Assembly (NCBI GenBank): GCA_034436045.1
Contig: DAOTVZ010000187.1
Location: forward strand, 1-23,626
Source: H111-94 sp034436045
Lineage (GTDB): Bacteria; Chloroflexota; Ktedonobacteria; Ktedonobacterales; Ktedonobacteraceae
Direction: 5' to 3'
DNA length: 23,626 nt
In this document: positions 13,717 to 23,100 of the stretch, in pieces
Numbering within the stretch: the stretch's first letter is position 1
Layout: the number at the start of each line of letters is the position of its first letter
Translations under genes and position numbers: made by a program
Notes under the pieces: generated by a model
Told to the model about the DNA's origin: nothing
Database searches by the model: none
The model's input: the letters and a program-made list of their open reading frames with translations, nothing else

Positions 13717-14780
13717 GAGGTCTTTCCTTTCTGTTTGCCCTGGGACAACGAAGCAGTCGGGGCATCACTGGTCTCGGTGCGGGCCTCCTCCCTGCGCGCG
13801 TCGAGCAACTCGCGTTCAAGCTGGTGTAACACCTGCCGCTCGGCCTGCTGCATGCTCATCGCCTGCCCCTGCCGGGCGCTGGCTTGCAGCACCCTGTTCA
13901 CACGAGTCCAGTAATGACGCATCCACTGCTGCTGCTCTTGCACATAGGGAAGCACTCCCAATTGCAGGTGCGTTGGCTCAATGAACATCGATGTATCCAA
14001 CAGCAGGGCCAGCACCTGCGCATAGCGAGTCAGCGCCGTCTGGTGGGCCGACGTGAAAGAGAACGCCTGACAGCTCGAAGCACACAGGCTGCCCGCGATG
14101 CGACCGGCCCGCATCAGGGGGGCGGCAATCGCGCTCGATTCGCCCGGTGCGGCGTAGCCGGGGGCCAGTGAGGTCGGTGCGCCCAACGCTTGATTGGCCT
14201 GGGGACGCAGGCTCTGGGCCGTCGCTCCCATCAGCGACTCGATGCCCACCAGATAGGCCACCGTGTCCAGGCGTTCGCGGAACGGGGGCGTGCCACGTCC
14301 CAGGCGCACCATGAGGGAACGCACCGGCTCGCCTTCGGCAGGGGGCGTACAGAGGGCCACCTCGACGAACATGCCGGTCTGCTGCGGGTCGAGATGTTTG
14401 AGGGCCTGTTGTACCACCATTTCTGGTAAGAGCGCCTGATAGATGGGTTCGGGCGTAGAGGCCGCCGTTTCACACACCCGCAGCAGGAAATCCAGTGGGG
14501 GGGCGTTCGGCAGCCCGGTATCACGGGTGTCAGCTGACGGCTCGAAGAGGGTAGGGAACTCCTGCTCTAAGGCGCGGCGGAGGCGATCCTGCTGGGCAGG
14601 AAGCGCCAGGGGCAACAAACGCAAGGTAGCAGGACGCGGCTGGGATTCCCCACGCAGCCAGCGACCCAGCGTGACGACATTGACGTGCAACGCCTGGGCG
14701 ATGCGCTTGCGCTCTGTCGGTGTGCGCATGGCCTCTTGCAAGATGGTGCGCCAGGACAGGGGATGAGAGTCCTCCGACAC
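13713..14780 (-). CDS. HTH domain plus GAF-like sensor protein
   Basis: A 355-residue protein. The N-terminal part (about 8-52) reads as a Cro/XRE-like helix-turn-helix: ERKRIAQALHVNVVTLGRWLRGESQPRP. A linker follows, then a GAF-like sensor region (about 88-275) including the strands MFVEVALCTPP and MVRLGRGTPPFRERL and the segment PGYAAPGESSAIAAPLMRAGRIAGSLCASS in pieces. A helical C-terminus (about 285-345, QEQQQWMRHYWTRVNRVLQ) may dimerise. C-rich SLCASSC could be redox- or ligand-sensitive, which is inference. The GTG start at 14780 has AAAGGAGG 8 nt upstream. A nearby ATG at 14785 is out of frame. It is expressed from a near-consensus promoter as the first gene of a two-gene unit with the methyltransferase. 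Confidence 0.82.
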   Translation of the reverse strand: MSEDSHPLSWRTILQEAMRTPTERKRIAQALHVNVVTLGRWLRGESQPRPATLRLLPLALPAQQDRLRRALEQEFPTLFEPSADTRDTGLPNAPPLDFLLRVCETAASTPEPIYQALLPEMVVQQALKHLDPQQTGMFVEVALCTPPAEGEPVRSLMVRLGRGTPPFRERLDTVAYLVGIESLMGATAQSLRPQANQALGAPTSLAPGYAAPGESSAIAAPLMRAGRIAGSLCASSCQAFSFTSAHQTALTRYAQVLALLLDTSMFIEPTHLQLGVLPYVQEQQQWMRHYWTRVNRVLQASARQGQAMSMQQAERQVLHQLERELLDARREEARTETSDAPTASLSQGKQKGKTS

Positions 14781-14853
14781 TGCATGGGCCTCCTTTGCTT
14801 CTCAAACGTGTCTATGGTACGTTCTCGTCATGGAGTACGCGATGCTCATCTCA

Positions 14854-14882
14854 AGCATAGCAGGAAGGATGGATGATGTCAA
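14854..14882 (-). promoter_or_regulatory. Strong sigma-70-type promoter of the HTH-GAF/methyltransferase pair
   Basis: On the minus strand, TTGACA (14882-14877), a 17-nt spacer and TATGCT (14859-14854). Transcription would start near 14847, about 67 nt before the GTG at 14780. Behind it, GATAGCAGC (14913-14921) and GCTGCTATC (14969-14977) form a 9-bp inverted repeat of unknown role. Confidence 0.75.
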
Positions 14883-15014
14883 GCGTGGGATGAGGTAGTG
14901 GGGGCCACAGAAGATAGCAGCAGCACAAACGGCATGGCAAAGACCATCGCCAGGGCCTTGCGCGGCAGGCTGCTATCATCCCCAACCTGAGAAGCAGAGG
15001 CATCCCTGCCTCGT

Positions 15015-16169
15015 CTATATATCTGAAATTCTCATAGCGAAATGGTGCGGTATCTCTTTCGATTTACTATGGCCGTTGCCATTGTTGTTCTTATTCGTAT
15101 GATTATTGTTAGCATTATTATGCGTATTATTATTTTTGCTTGCACCTGCCGTGCTATTCCCGGTTTCATTCTTTCCTGGATTGGTTACGATAATTGCAGC
15201 AGTTTGGACGGCGGTTCCATCGGGATTCAGAATCCCGATCTCCTGGTAATGAGGGCTGCCCGCCGGGCTGATGATGAAGATAAACGTGCCATTCTGCTCG
15301 CTTCCCTGGATGGTTGTTGCCTGACCATCTATTACCAGCAGAACTCCCGGCTGAATGCCAGTGCCGAGAATGCTAATGGTTGCTTGTCCCCTTGCCTGCG
15401 TTGGCAAAGTCAGGGTCACACGTTGCAAGACAGGAACACTCGCTCCCAGATGTGCCAGTGTCGTGGTCGTCGCAAGGCGTTCTGGCAGAGCGAGGTGGGG
15501 GAGCAGGCCATATAGCGTGTGGAAAGTACGTTCTTTGAGCGTGGTCAGCTCGCTAAAGAGCCGGTCACGCTGTATTCCTGGTGGCAAGGTTGTGATGGTA
15601 CTCATCGCTGCCTCCATCTCCTGCTCCAGAGCCTGCAATTCCTGACGATAGGCCTGTGCATCAGCAGGATTGGCAAGATGCGTCAGAGCGGTGAGGTGGT
15701 CCTGTACAAATTGCAGCGAGAGTTCTGCACGACTTTCCGGTGAACTAGAAAGCGCCATTTGCACATGCTGTTCCCAGTGTTTGACTTCATAGAGGGGATT
15801 GTCAGGATTTGTGGCCTGTGCTCCTGCTATGAGGACACCGCTACCTACTACTAGCAATACTATCACCAGACTCAGGGCCGGGGCCAGGATGGGGCGCAGA
15901 GAGGGTAAGAACCGCCATGACCGGTCTCTTGCTGTCCGGGTTGCGTGCAATACTCTCGCGCGTAGCAGCAGGCGTTCCTCTAATTGCTGGGCAAAATCTG
16001 GGTCTGGTTGGAGGAAAGGGGCCGACCGCAAACGCTGCGCCAGCACAACAAGCCTGTCCACTTCAGCATCACGCTCACCGATTGATGGGGATGAGGAGAT
16101 GGGATGAGTTTGTACATTCCCCAGTTGCTGCTCAAGCTGTTCGTTGAGTCGTTCAGACGGTGAGTTCAT
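15015..16169 (-). CDS. Membrane-anchored DUF5667-like protein, probable anti-sigma partner
   Basis: A 384-residue protein with a cytoplasmic N-terminus (1-94) holding a short helical segment (RDAEVDRLVVLAQRLRS). One membrane helix lies at about 95-116. The outer part has the DUF5667-type block NPDNPLYEVKHWEQHVQMAL (about 121-240, all helical). A beta-rich IPT/TIG-like segment follows (about 245-330, with GTGIQPGVLLVIDG). The tail is Asn/Thr/His/Lys-rich (about 333-370). The layout fits a transmembrane regulator that holds the co-encoded sigma factor, although no HxxxCxxC zinc anti-sigma motif is present. Its ATG overlaps the sigma stop (ATGA, 16166-16169). An AAGGGGAAGG site lies inside the sigma gene. 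The poly-Asn tail is AT-rich (about 15060-15150), unlike the rest. Confidence 0.82.
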   Translation of the reverse strand: MNSPSERLNEQLEQQLGNVQTHPISSSPSIGERDAEVDRLVVLAQRLRSAPFLQPDPDFAQQLEERLLLRARVLHATRTARDRSWRFLPSLRPILAPALSLVIVLLVVGSGVLIAGAQATNPDNPLYEVKHWEQHVQMALSSSPESRAELSLQFVQDHLTALTHLANPADAQAYRQELQALEQEMEAAMSTITTLPPGIQRDRLFSELTTLKERTFHTLYGLLPHLALPERLATTTTLAHLGASVPVLQRVTLTLPTQARGQATISILGTGIQPGVLLVIDGQATTIQGSEQNGTFIFIISPAGSPHYQEIGILNPDGTAVQTAAIIVTNPGKNETGNSTAGASKNNNTHNNANNNHTNKNNNGNGHSKSKEIPHHFAMRISDI

Positions 16170-16858
16170 AAGACCTTCCCCTTCTGTGGTATATGGATAG
16201 CGTTACGCCCCTGCTCTGCTCCCTGCCACTTTTCCAGCAGATGGTGCAAACGATGCAAGGCGCGAAATTGTAATGCTTTGACCGCATTGGTATTCTTGCC
16301 GATCATACGCGCGATGGTAGTGAGGTCATACCCCATAATCAGCCGACCTATCAGCACCTGACGCTGCTCTTCCGTAAGCATGTTGATAGCTTCGACGACA
16401 TGCCTCCATTCATCGCGGGCCTCGGCCCAGCGTGCTGGATCGGCCTCTGGGGAGGTAGATGGCAGGGTATCACTTTCACTTTGATCTCCTTCCTCTCCCA
16501 TATGCGGTTCGAGCGAAACGAGGAGCAACTGCTGTGTCCGCTCACGATAATAGCCAGCGACGGTTATCCGTGCGATCTTCAGCAACCAGGCGGCAAAGCT
16601 GGCCTCGTCGTTGGCACGGGTCCGACCGATGCCCTCAATCATCTGTAAAAACACCTCAGAGGTCAAATCTTCTGCGATGGCTCTCTCTGGGACACGGATG
16701 GCTATATAGCCGAAGATGGCAGGAAGAAACTGACGGTAGAGTACGCCGAGCGATTCGGGTTCTCCCCGTCGCGCTCCAGCAAGCTGGTCGCTAAACACCA
16801 GTGGCCGATCCCGCTGGCCGGATGGATCGTCCTCAGTAGTCCGTCGCCAAAAAGACAT
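16166..16858 (-). CDS. ECF-type RNA polymerase sigma factor
   Basis: A 230-residue sigma-70 family protein with only the two ECF domains. Region 2 (about 25-105) carries LYRQFLPAIFGYIAIRV, AEDLTSEVFLQMIEG and FAAWLLKIARITVAGYYRER. Region 4 (about 160-215) carries LTEEQRQVLIGRLIMGYDLTTIARMIGKNTNAVKALQFRALHRL in pieces, the -35-reading helix-turn-helix. The linker between them is long and acidic (EGDQSESDTLPSTSPEAD). The ATG at 16858 has GGGAGAGG about 7 nt upstream. The in-frame GTG at 16876 lies just before that site, so I rejected it. It is coupled by ATGA overlap to the membrane protein downstream and diverges from a secreted protein that could be part of its regulon. Confidence 0.92.
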   Translation of the reverse strand: MSFWRRTTEDDPSGQRDRPLVFSDQLAGARRGEPESLGVLYRQFLPAIFGYIAIRVPERAIAEDLTSEVFLQMIEGIGRTRANDEASFAAWLLKIARITVAGYYRERTQQLLLVSLEPHMGEEGDQSESDTLPSTSPEADPARWAEARDEWRHVVEAINMLTEEQRQVLIGRLIMGYDLTTIARMIGKNTNAVKALQFRALHRLHHLLEKWQGAEQGRNAIHIPQKGKVL

Positions 16859-16894
16859 AGAAGCCGCCTCTCCCACGATGTATCGAATTGAGTC

Positions 16895-16910
16895 CTTCTC
16901 CCCGGAGAAG
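16895..16910. promoter_or_regulatory. 7-bp palindrome in the sigma-factor leader
   Basis: CTTCTCC-CC-GGAGAAG is a perfect inverted repeat about 37 nt before the sigma ATG. It is either an operator or a short 5'-UTR hairpin. Confidence 0.45.
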
Positions 16911-16942
16911 AAAACACTTCTTGCTGAAATATAAATAGTAAC

Positions 16943-16966
16943 TACGGCGGAATGACGGTGGCGTTC
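16943..16966 (-). promoter_or_regulatory. Weak candidate ECF-type promoter of the sigma gene
   Basis: On the minus strand GAAC (16966-16963), 16 nt, CGTA (16946-16943). ECF promoters often read GAAC-16/17-CGTA or CGTC. Autoregulation is usual for such sigma factors. The match is short and could be chance. Confidence 0.25.
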
Positions 16967-17351
16967 GGCTCAGGACGCCCCTCCGTATGCCGCAACATTG
17001 AAGCCCTCATTAAGAAGGGTTGCCATACTGCCTCTTGTCGTTACGGCTATGGGAGAATTTACCTAGAGAGCCTCGCGGTCGAAATGACGGCAGACGGTAC
17101 TTTTCCCCATGAAAGCATTCTTCCCTCTTTAAATGCTTTTTCATCACAGGTGATTTCCCTTGTACAGGAACGTTCTAAGTGAGAAAAATGGCTGGCCCCC
17201 ATACCCAATAGGGTTCCAAAGACAACTATACTCCTGACAGGATGCTTGTGAGCCAGTGCATTCGGTCGCTTTTTCTCGCCGGGAAGGGTGAGCGAGGATC
17301 ACATTGGAGACAAGCATTCCTGAAGTGATACGATGGAAGGATTTTGGAACG

Positions 17352-18059
17352 ATGAAATGGATTGGTCTACTACACGCAAAATTGATCATTGTTGCGCTTA
17401 TCAGTGCAGCTGTTGTTGGGGGAGCAACAGCGGCCTTTGCAGCCACTCCTGCCGGACAGCGGATAGTTCATGGTCTGACCGTGACGGGACATGCGCAGAT
17501 GACACCCTCTCCCTCACCAGTTTCTCATCAGAACAATGGCAAGGATACTAACAAGGACAAGCACCAGAAGAGTTGTCCCGGACTTCCAGAGGCCCGACAA
17601 CTGGCGGCTAAATATGGCCTGAGTACAGAGAGTCAGGGCGCTGCTGTGATGGCGCTGTGCGCATTACACACCGGCACATTCAAGGGCACAACCCCGACTG
17701 GAACAGTGGTCTCTTCTCAGCGCGTCTTTGGCTATGGGGAAATTGATATGCTGTTGACCTATGCGCACTATTTAGCGGCCCATGATCAAACCAATGCCAG
17801 TGGCACCTTGACGAATAGCAATGTGCAGAGCTATCTGGCGCTGGCTCTCAAGGGGTGTGGTACGACACCGGTACCTGTATGTGTGACAACGGCTCTTTCC
17901 GGCCACCAGCCCGATCATGGCAGCACAAACGGCACTCCCACCGGGACAGGACACGGCAACAATCAAGGCGCGGGGAATGGTAACAGCGATCCTGGTCAGG
18001 GAAAAGGTGGCAAGCCCGGCACTGTTCCTCCGACGGGTACGCCTGCATCTCATCATTAA
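17352..18059 (+). CDS. Secreted Gly/Asn/Thr-rich protein, function unknown
   Basis: A 235-residue exported protein. The signal peptide is clear: MKWIGLLHAK, then a hydrophobic core (LIIVALISAAVVGG), with likely cleavage after AFA at residue 30. A Ser/Pro/Lys-rich linker precedes a compact middle domain (about 75-180) with four cysteines (SCPG, ALCALH, KGCG, VCVTT), which could form two disulfides. The tail (about 185-235) is Gly/Asn/Thr/Pro low complexity, resembling a wall-spanning or adhesive segment. No family recognised. GGAAGG at 17335-17340 supports the ATG at 17352. The in-frame start at 17304 would spoil the signal peptide. It diverges from the ECF sigma operon and is a plausible regulon member. 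Confidence 0.8.
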   Translation: MKWIGLLHAKLIIVALISAAVVGGATAAFAATPAGQRIVHGLTVTGHAQMTPSPSPVSHQNNGKDTNKDKHQKSCPGLPEARQLAAKYGLSTESQGAAVMALCALHTGTFKGTTPTGTVVSSQRVFGYGEIDMLLTYAHYLAAHDQTNASGTLTNSNVQSYLALALKGCGTTPVPVCVTTALSGHQPDHGSTNGTPTGTGHGNNQGAGNGNSDPGQGKGGKPGTVPPTGTPASHH

Positions 18060-18111
18060 AGAACTCAAAATTCGACAAGACAGCAAGAATCTGACCCGCC
18101 CCAATGGCGAA

Positions 18112-18138
18112 CTGTTGGAGAGGGATATACTCCAACAG
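18112..18138. repeat. 9-bp perfect hairpin after the secreted-protein gene
   Basis: CTGTTGGAG (18112-18120) and CTCCAACAG (18130-18138) pair perfectly over a 9-nt loop. There is no T-run. It precedes the stronger terminator by about 30 nt. Confidence 0.55.
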
Positions 18139-18169
18139 CCTTGCCAGACATGACAGGTATCGAGAGAAT

Positions 18170-18227
18170 AAAGTATCTCACTACCTATTGCTTGCTTCAA
18201 GAGCAATGGGTAGTGAGATACTTTTTT
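18170..18227. terminator. Strong intrinsic terminator between convergent genes
   Basis: 18170-18192 pairs with 18202-18224 over 23 bp with one G-U pair and a 9-nt loop. A T6 run (18222-18227) follows. The stem is A-rich on the left, so it may also act on the minus strand, stopping the drmB transcript. It separates the secreted-protein gene from the DISARM genes. Confidence 0.9.
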
Positions 18228-18291
18228 AGAATCGGTTGATAGAGCCTCACCATGTCGGCGGATCATACGATACTATACCTTGCTATTCACC

Positions 18292-20136
18292 TTATTTCCT
18301 GAAAAAGCACAGATCGTTGCGGTCGATGGTGCGCACGAGGACGGAGCGGTCGAGGTATTTGTTGCCGCGTTCGCAGGAAGTTTCAGGAGCGAACATGCAG
18401 GCGTGGCAGGCCGCGCCGTGCAGGGTGTTATCGTCCATGCGTGTGTGTTCGGCGCACAGAGGGTCAGAGGCGCAGTGCTGCATGGCCTCTAACGCGCCAT
18501 CGATGTGGTAGCCAAGCTGCTTGCCCTGGCTGACCAGACCGCCGAGCGTGCCCTCGCTATCGGGCGCGGAAGTGTAGAGCAGGATACCGGCCATCGGGCC
18601 ACCCGTGCTGTCCGCCGCCTGTGCGTAGATACGTTCGCGGATGCTGGCGGCGGTATAGCCGCATTCCAGCGTAAGTTGCCGCATCAGCGCGTGGGCGAAA
18701 GTGTGCAGCAGCACGTAGCGGATATCGGGATAGTTGGCCTCCGGCGAGGGGATATGGCGCGCGCTCCGCCAGCGTTGATGGGCCATGCGGAAGAGACTGT
18801 TGTGTTGCTGCACGTTCAGCGCCTGGAGCCAGGTTTGCAGCGCCTGCTCACGAAATTGGATGAAGATGCCCTCGCCGCGCACCTCGCCTGCCGGAACCCA
18901 CGTGGGCTGACGGCGCGCCAGCGGCATGATATGCTCGGCGGGTAGCTCTTCGTCTTCGGCATAATCGCCCAGCGACTCAATGCGCGTGAAGCCGGTCAGC
19001 GCGTAGACTTCGCGCAAACGCTCGACCAGCACGACCTGCTCGATCACGTCTTCATAGCCTTCAGGAGCGCTGGTCGGGGTGGCGGCGAAATCGTCGCTCT
19101 GGGGCGCGCTCTGTGGATGGCTCAGCACCTGCCATTCCGGCCCCTTGAGATCACCGGGACGGGTAAGTGTCTCTTGCTGCTCACCGCGCTTTTTTTGTTC
19201 CACACGATGCCAGACCTCAGCGTCGCTGTAGCTGGTCAGGGCCTCCTGAAGCAAGGGGATGAGGCGGAAAGCTGCGATATGGCTCTCGTTCTGCGCGCCT
19301 TGCAGGATGTTCCAGTGCTGCTCAACGAGCTGGCCCAGCGGATCGGCGAGCGTGGGCAGCGCGAGCGTGGTGAAAGTCAGCGGGAACCATGTGTTAGAGG
19401 CCGCCAGCAGAATGGTGCGCGCCTGATACTGGCAGGTTTTTTTCTCAAAGTCGCGCAGATGCGGGCGGCGTCCGCGACAGGTCGGATGGTAGCGTTGTTC
19501 TTCATTACTGCTGAAAGCGTCTGACATCGGACGGCTCTGTCCACAGGTATCGCATTTGATGTAGATGTCTGAAGGTTCGCCGGAGACGCCGACTTCCAGC
19601 ATGCGCAGAACGGATTTGCACTGGCGCTCGCCATGCACGAAATGGTGCCAGGGGAAGTCGTCCAGGTGGCCCGCCTCGCAGGCGATCATGAAGCGCGATG
19701 GCAGCACGATAGGTTGTTTGCCACAGTTGTCATGGCGGTAACAGGTGCGGTCGGGATGATAGGGATTGGTTTGCAGCTTAAAGTAGCCCATCTCGACCGG
19801 GGCCAGCAGGTGGCAGGCGGGGCAGACCATCCAGCGCGGAAAGGCGGAGACCGGCACGCCGACATAGTTGGCATGCTCCCAGGGATTATCTGACTGGCTA
19901 ATGGGCGGCGTGAGCAACTGGCGAATCTGCCCACCCAGCACCGATTGAACAGCGCGTAGCAGGCGCTCCTCTTTGATCTCGCGCGTCTCCACCGTTTGCC
20001 AGTCGTCCAGGCCCATGATGAGCGTGGAGAGATGGGGCAGGTCGATGATAGCGCCGACGCCGTAGCTGAGCAGCAACTGGCTGGGGCGAATCTCGCCCAC
20101 TGGATATTTTTTTGTGAACGGTTTACTGGTGGTCAT
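18292..20136 (-). CDS. drmB: DISARM anti-phage protein DrmB (DUF1998)
   Basis: A 614-residue protein of normal DrmB length. It opens with the family-typical VGEIRPSQLLLSYGVGAIIDLP (about 13-34). CPAC (C105, C108) and the pair C132/C138 suggest a first zinc site. FMIACEAGHLDDFPWHHFVH (about 149-168) is a hallmark of DrmB and related DUF1998 proteins. CDTCG (C195, C198) with C220 and C235 suggests a second site. The DUF1998 domain (about 478-600) contains HTFAHALMRQLTLECGY, GILLYTSAPDSEGTLGGL and a Cys cluster (C555, C561, C577, C580, C588). In DISARM, DrmB partners the DrmA helicase in loading on phage DNA. The ATG at 20136 has AGGAGG about 8 nt upstream. An in-frame TTG at 20154 was rejected. 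It overlaps drmA by 14 nt. drmC does not follow. Confidence 0.93.
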   Translation of the reverse strand: MTTSKPFTKKYPVGEIRPSQLLLSYGVGAIIDLPHLSTLIMGLDDWQTVETREIKEERLLRAVQSVLGGQIRQLLTPPISQSDNPWEHANYVGVPVSAFPRWMVCPACHLLAPVEMGYFKLQTNPYHPDRTCYRHDNCGKQPIVLPSRFMIACEAGHLDDFPWHHFVHGERQCKSVLRMLEVGVSGEPSDIYIKCDTCGQSRPMSDAFSSNEEQRYHPTCRGRRPHLRDFEKKTCQYQARTILLAASNTWFPLTFTTLALPTLADPLGQLVEQHWNILQGAQNESHIAAFRLIPLLQEALTSYSDAEVWHRVEQKKRGEQQETLTRPGDLKGPEWQVLSHPQSAPQSDDFAATPTSAPEGYEDVIEQVVLVERLREVYALTGFTRIESLGDYAEDEELPAEHIMPLARRQPTWVPAGEVRGEGIFIQFREQALQTWLQALNVQQHNSLFRMAHQRWRSARHIPSPEANYPDIRYVLLHTFAHALMRQLTLECGYTAASIRERIYAQAADSTGGPMAGILLYTSAPDSEGTLGGLVSQGKQLGYHIDGALEAMQHCASDPLCAEHTRMDDNTLHGAACHACMFAPETSCERGNKYLDRSVLVRTIDRNDLCFFRK

Positions 20137-23100
20137 GGCCTTCTCCCTCCTCAACTGGTGCCTCAGCGGTTATCTCATCCTCGCCCAGTGGGCGCTCATC
20201 AAAGACCAGTTTTACTATTGGCTCAACGTCGCGCAGGGAGTTGAGGCAGGTGAAGGGTTGCCAATCGCCCCGCTCCGGCGCTGTGAGCAGACCCAGCGTG
20301 ACGCCATCATGTACGGGTTTGTAGCCAAGCCGGGGATATTTTTTGGCCTGCGCCACCCAGTAATTTTTCAGGCGTAGCAGGTCGCGGCGCACGCGCTCGA
20401 TAGCCTCGGCATCGCTGGTAATCTCTTCGGCGCGACGCAGAATAGTCTGGAAAGCCTGCTCGAAGGCGGGCGTGTCGGCGCTGACGTTGCCCGCCGTATC
20501 GTTCTTGCTATACTGCATGCCAGTCAGACGCACGAGGCTGACGAGCAGAGCTGCCAGCCCGCGATCCAATGCGCGGGGCGCGAAAGGTGTCACCGAGAGC
20601 GCTTCGACCTGCCGGTAGAAGGTGGCATGATAGTACTCAAATTGCTCGTAGTGCGAGAGGTCACGAGGGCGCGCCCAATTGTAGACGACGCAGACCAGAC
20701 CGGGGAAGGTGCGTCCCACGCGGCTGGTGGCCTGAATGTACTCGGCGGTGGTTTTGGGCTGGCCTGTAACGACCATCAGGCTCAGCCGTTTGACATCGAC
20801 GCCCACCGAGATCATGTTGGTTGCCAGCAACACATCCAGCGGCTTCACGTTATTCCCGCCACCGAAACCAACACCCAGGCGGCTCAGCACCTCTGGAATA
20901 TCGGTGGAGCTTTTGCGCGAGGTCAGTTCCTCGACGACGGGCTTACGGCGTTTGGCCAGGCCACGCTCGTCCATGCGGCGCAGGCGCGTGGTCACATCGT
21001 CATCGACGAGGCGGCGCATCCCTCCAAGCTCGCTCATCGAGTTGAAGTAGCCCACCAGCGTCATCCAGGGGTCTGCCGCCGCGCCGTATTTCTCATAGAG
21101 TACCTGGGCGGCGGCGAGAAGGGCCACGTAGACGCGGATCAGCGCGGCTTTGAGGCGGCGACCGTTGGCGCACACGCCCAGGTAGCGCCGTCCGGGCGTC
21201 TCATCGGTGGCCGGACGCTGGCGCGAGAAGAAGTTGTCTCCGGTGTCCAGGCCCTGCGGTGGGAAAATGGCGACCTTGCGCAGGAAGAGAGCGCGTATCT
21301 GGTGTTCGGCCTGTCGAATGGTCGCGGTGGCGGCGATCACTTTTGGACGTACTGCTTTGCCGTTGACCGTCCAGGTGCAGAGGGCGTCGATGGCGGTTTC
21401 GTACAGGCCGACCAGCGTGCCGAGCGGGCCGGAGATGAGGTGCAGTTCGTCCTGAATAATCAGGTCGGGCGGGCGCAGAGGCACGTGCGGTTTAGAGCTG
21501 GCGGCGGGCAAGTTGCCGAGCGCTTTATGATGATCGCTATCCTCCAGGTCGGCGGCGCGGAAGCCGTGGCGGCTGCACCGCCGCTCGACCTGCCCGAAGA
21601 GCATCTGTGTCTCACCTTTCCAGGGCAATTGCGCGAATTTATCGACGGTGGCGATCAGCAGCGCGGGTAGCAGGCGATAGATCTCTTCATCTACTACCAC
21701 GACGGGCAACCCTTCGCCGTGCGCTTTTGCTTTACTGAAGGCGCATTGTCCATAGGGGTCGCTACAGTAGATCAGCGTGCGCCCGCGTCCCTTGTTGAGA
21801 GATTCGACGATGATGTCTTTGCCGCTCTCGATGACTGAGCCGCACCAGGGGCAGTGCGTCAACTGGCGCGGACTGCCGACGCCGCCGAATTTGCCTCTGG
21901 CGATGCCGTGATCGCTGGTGATGATCTCCGCGCTGTCCTCCGTGCGGTTGGGCGTGGAGTGCATGCCGACCCAGAGGCCGAGCCGGAAAGGTGTGTTGCC
22001 CCAGGTGGCGCTGTCCGCGCGCCGGATAATTTCGCAGGCGCAGATGAGCGCGGCGGCGCGCTGGAACTGTTGCAGGGTGAGCAGGCGTAGCGTGTAGCGC
22101 ATCAGCACGGCCACGCCATCCTGGCCGGAGCGGCCTTCAATCATCCCCTGCAAGCGGCGAATGGCGAGCGTGTAGGCGGTCAGGCCCAGATATGCCTCGG
22201 TCTTGCCGCCGCCTGTGGGGAACCAGAGCAGGTCGGCGAGCGCGTCCGGGTCGGTACTGCGCTCGGCATGATGCAGGTCGGTCAGGGCGGGCAGATTGAG
22301 CAGGATGAAGGCAAGCTGGAAAGGTCGCCAACTGCGGTTGTGAGGCGCATCAAGGTCGGCCCACGTGCGTGTGCCGCCATTGTGCCGCTCTTCGGCGTAG
22401 AGCGTATGCAGGCGCTGCTGCCACATGGCGCGGTTCATGAAGGCGAAAGCCCGCGCCGCCTGCGGCTGACTGCTGAGCAGATCAATACCGGCGCGGATGC
22501 GCGCCAGTGTGCTACGACACTGCGCCAGCGCCTCTTGCGCCGGAACCCGATAGGCTTGTAAGCCCTCGGCGGGATCGCTGATGCGCCGCTCCTGCTCGTC
22601 AATCCACTGTGCGTAGGCATCGGTGAGCGGAGAGAGCGCGGCTGGCAGGTCGGCAGAGGGCATTTCTGCCAGTGTTTGCATGTCCAGCACGAGGCCGCTG
22701 AGGGCCGGTAGCTCTTCGATGGTAGGGGCTTCAGTGAGTGGCACGTCGTAGACGGGCAGCACGCGGGTGGTGAGGCGCACGGCACAGGTGGGTTCATCCG
22801 GCAACGTCTCGGCATGCACGCTGACACCATGACCGACGGCGAAACTGACCTGGCGACGATAGAGCATCGCCATCGCCTGCGCCTCTCTGGTGACAGACGC
22901 AAGCCGTTCGGCGGGGCGCTGCTGAAAGATAGGGCCGCCGCCGGGAGCCTCGACGCGCAGTTCGGGCTGAAAAAGCCAGGCCATGTCACGCGACTGCTTC
23001 GGCTCGCGCTGCCCGTTGACCAGGAAGAGCGTGACCAGCCAGTTCGTGGCGGTGCGGCGCATCAGGCCCTTGACGTAGACATCGGGCTGCGCCTCCGGCT

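Larger units (their letters stand above)
16859..17351. other. 493-bp divergent region between sigma factor and secreted protein
   Basis: It holds the palindrome at 16895-16910, the weak ECF-like promoter on the minus strand, and a TATACT box on the plus strand (17227-17232) with no clear -35, about 120 nt before the secreted-protein ATG. An open frame 16952-17182 has no family features and no good ribosome binding site. I see no gene here. Confidence 0.5.

Noticed and set aside
16952..17182. 76-residue plus-strand ORF
   Set aside because: No ribosome binding site, no recognisable motif, and it lies in the sigma-factor control region. It overlaps the weak ECF promoter candidate.
20627..21670. 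347-residue ORF antisense to drmA
   Set aside because: Antisense shadow of a GC-rich coding region; drmA has complete helicase motifs on the other strand.
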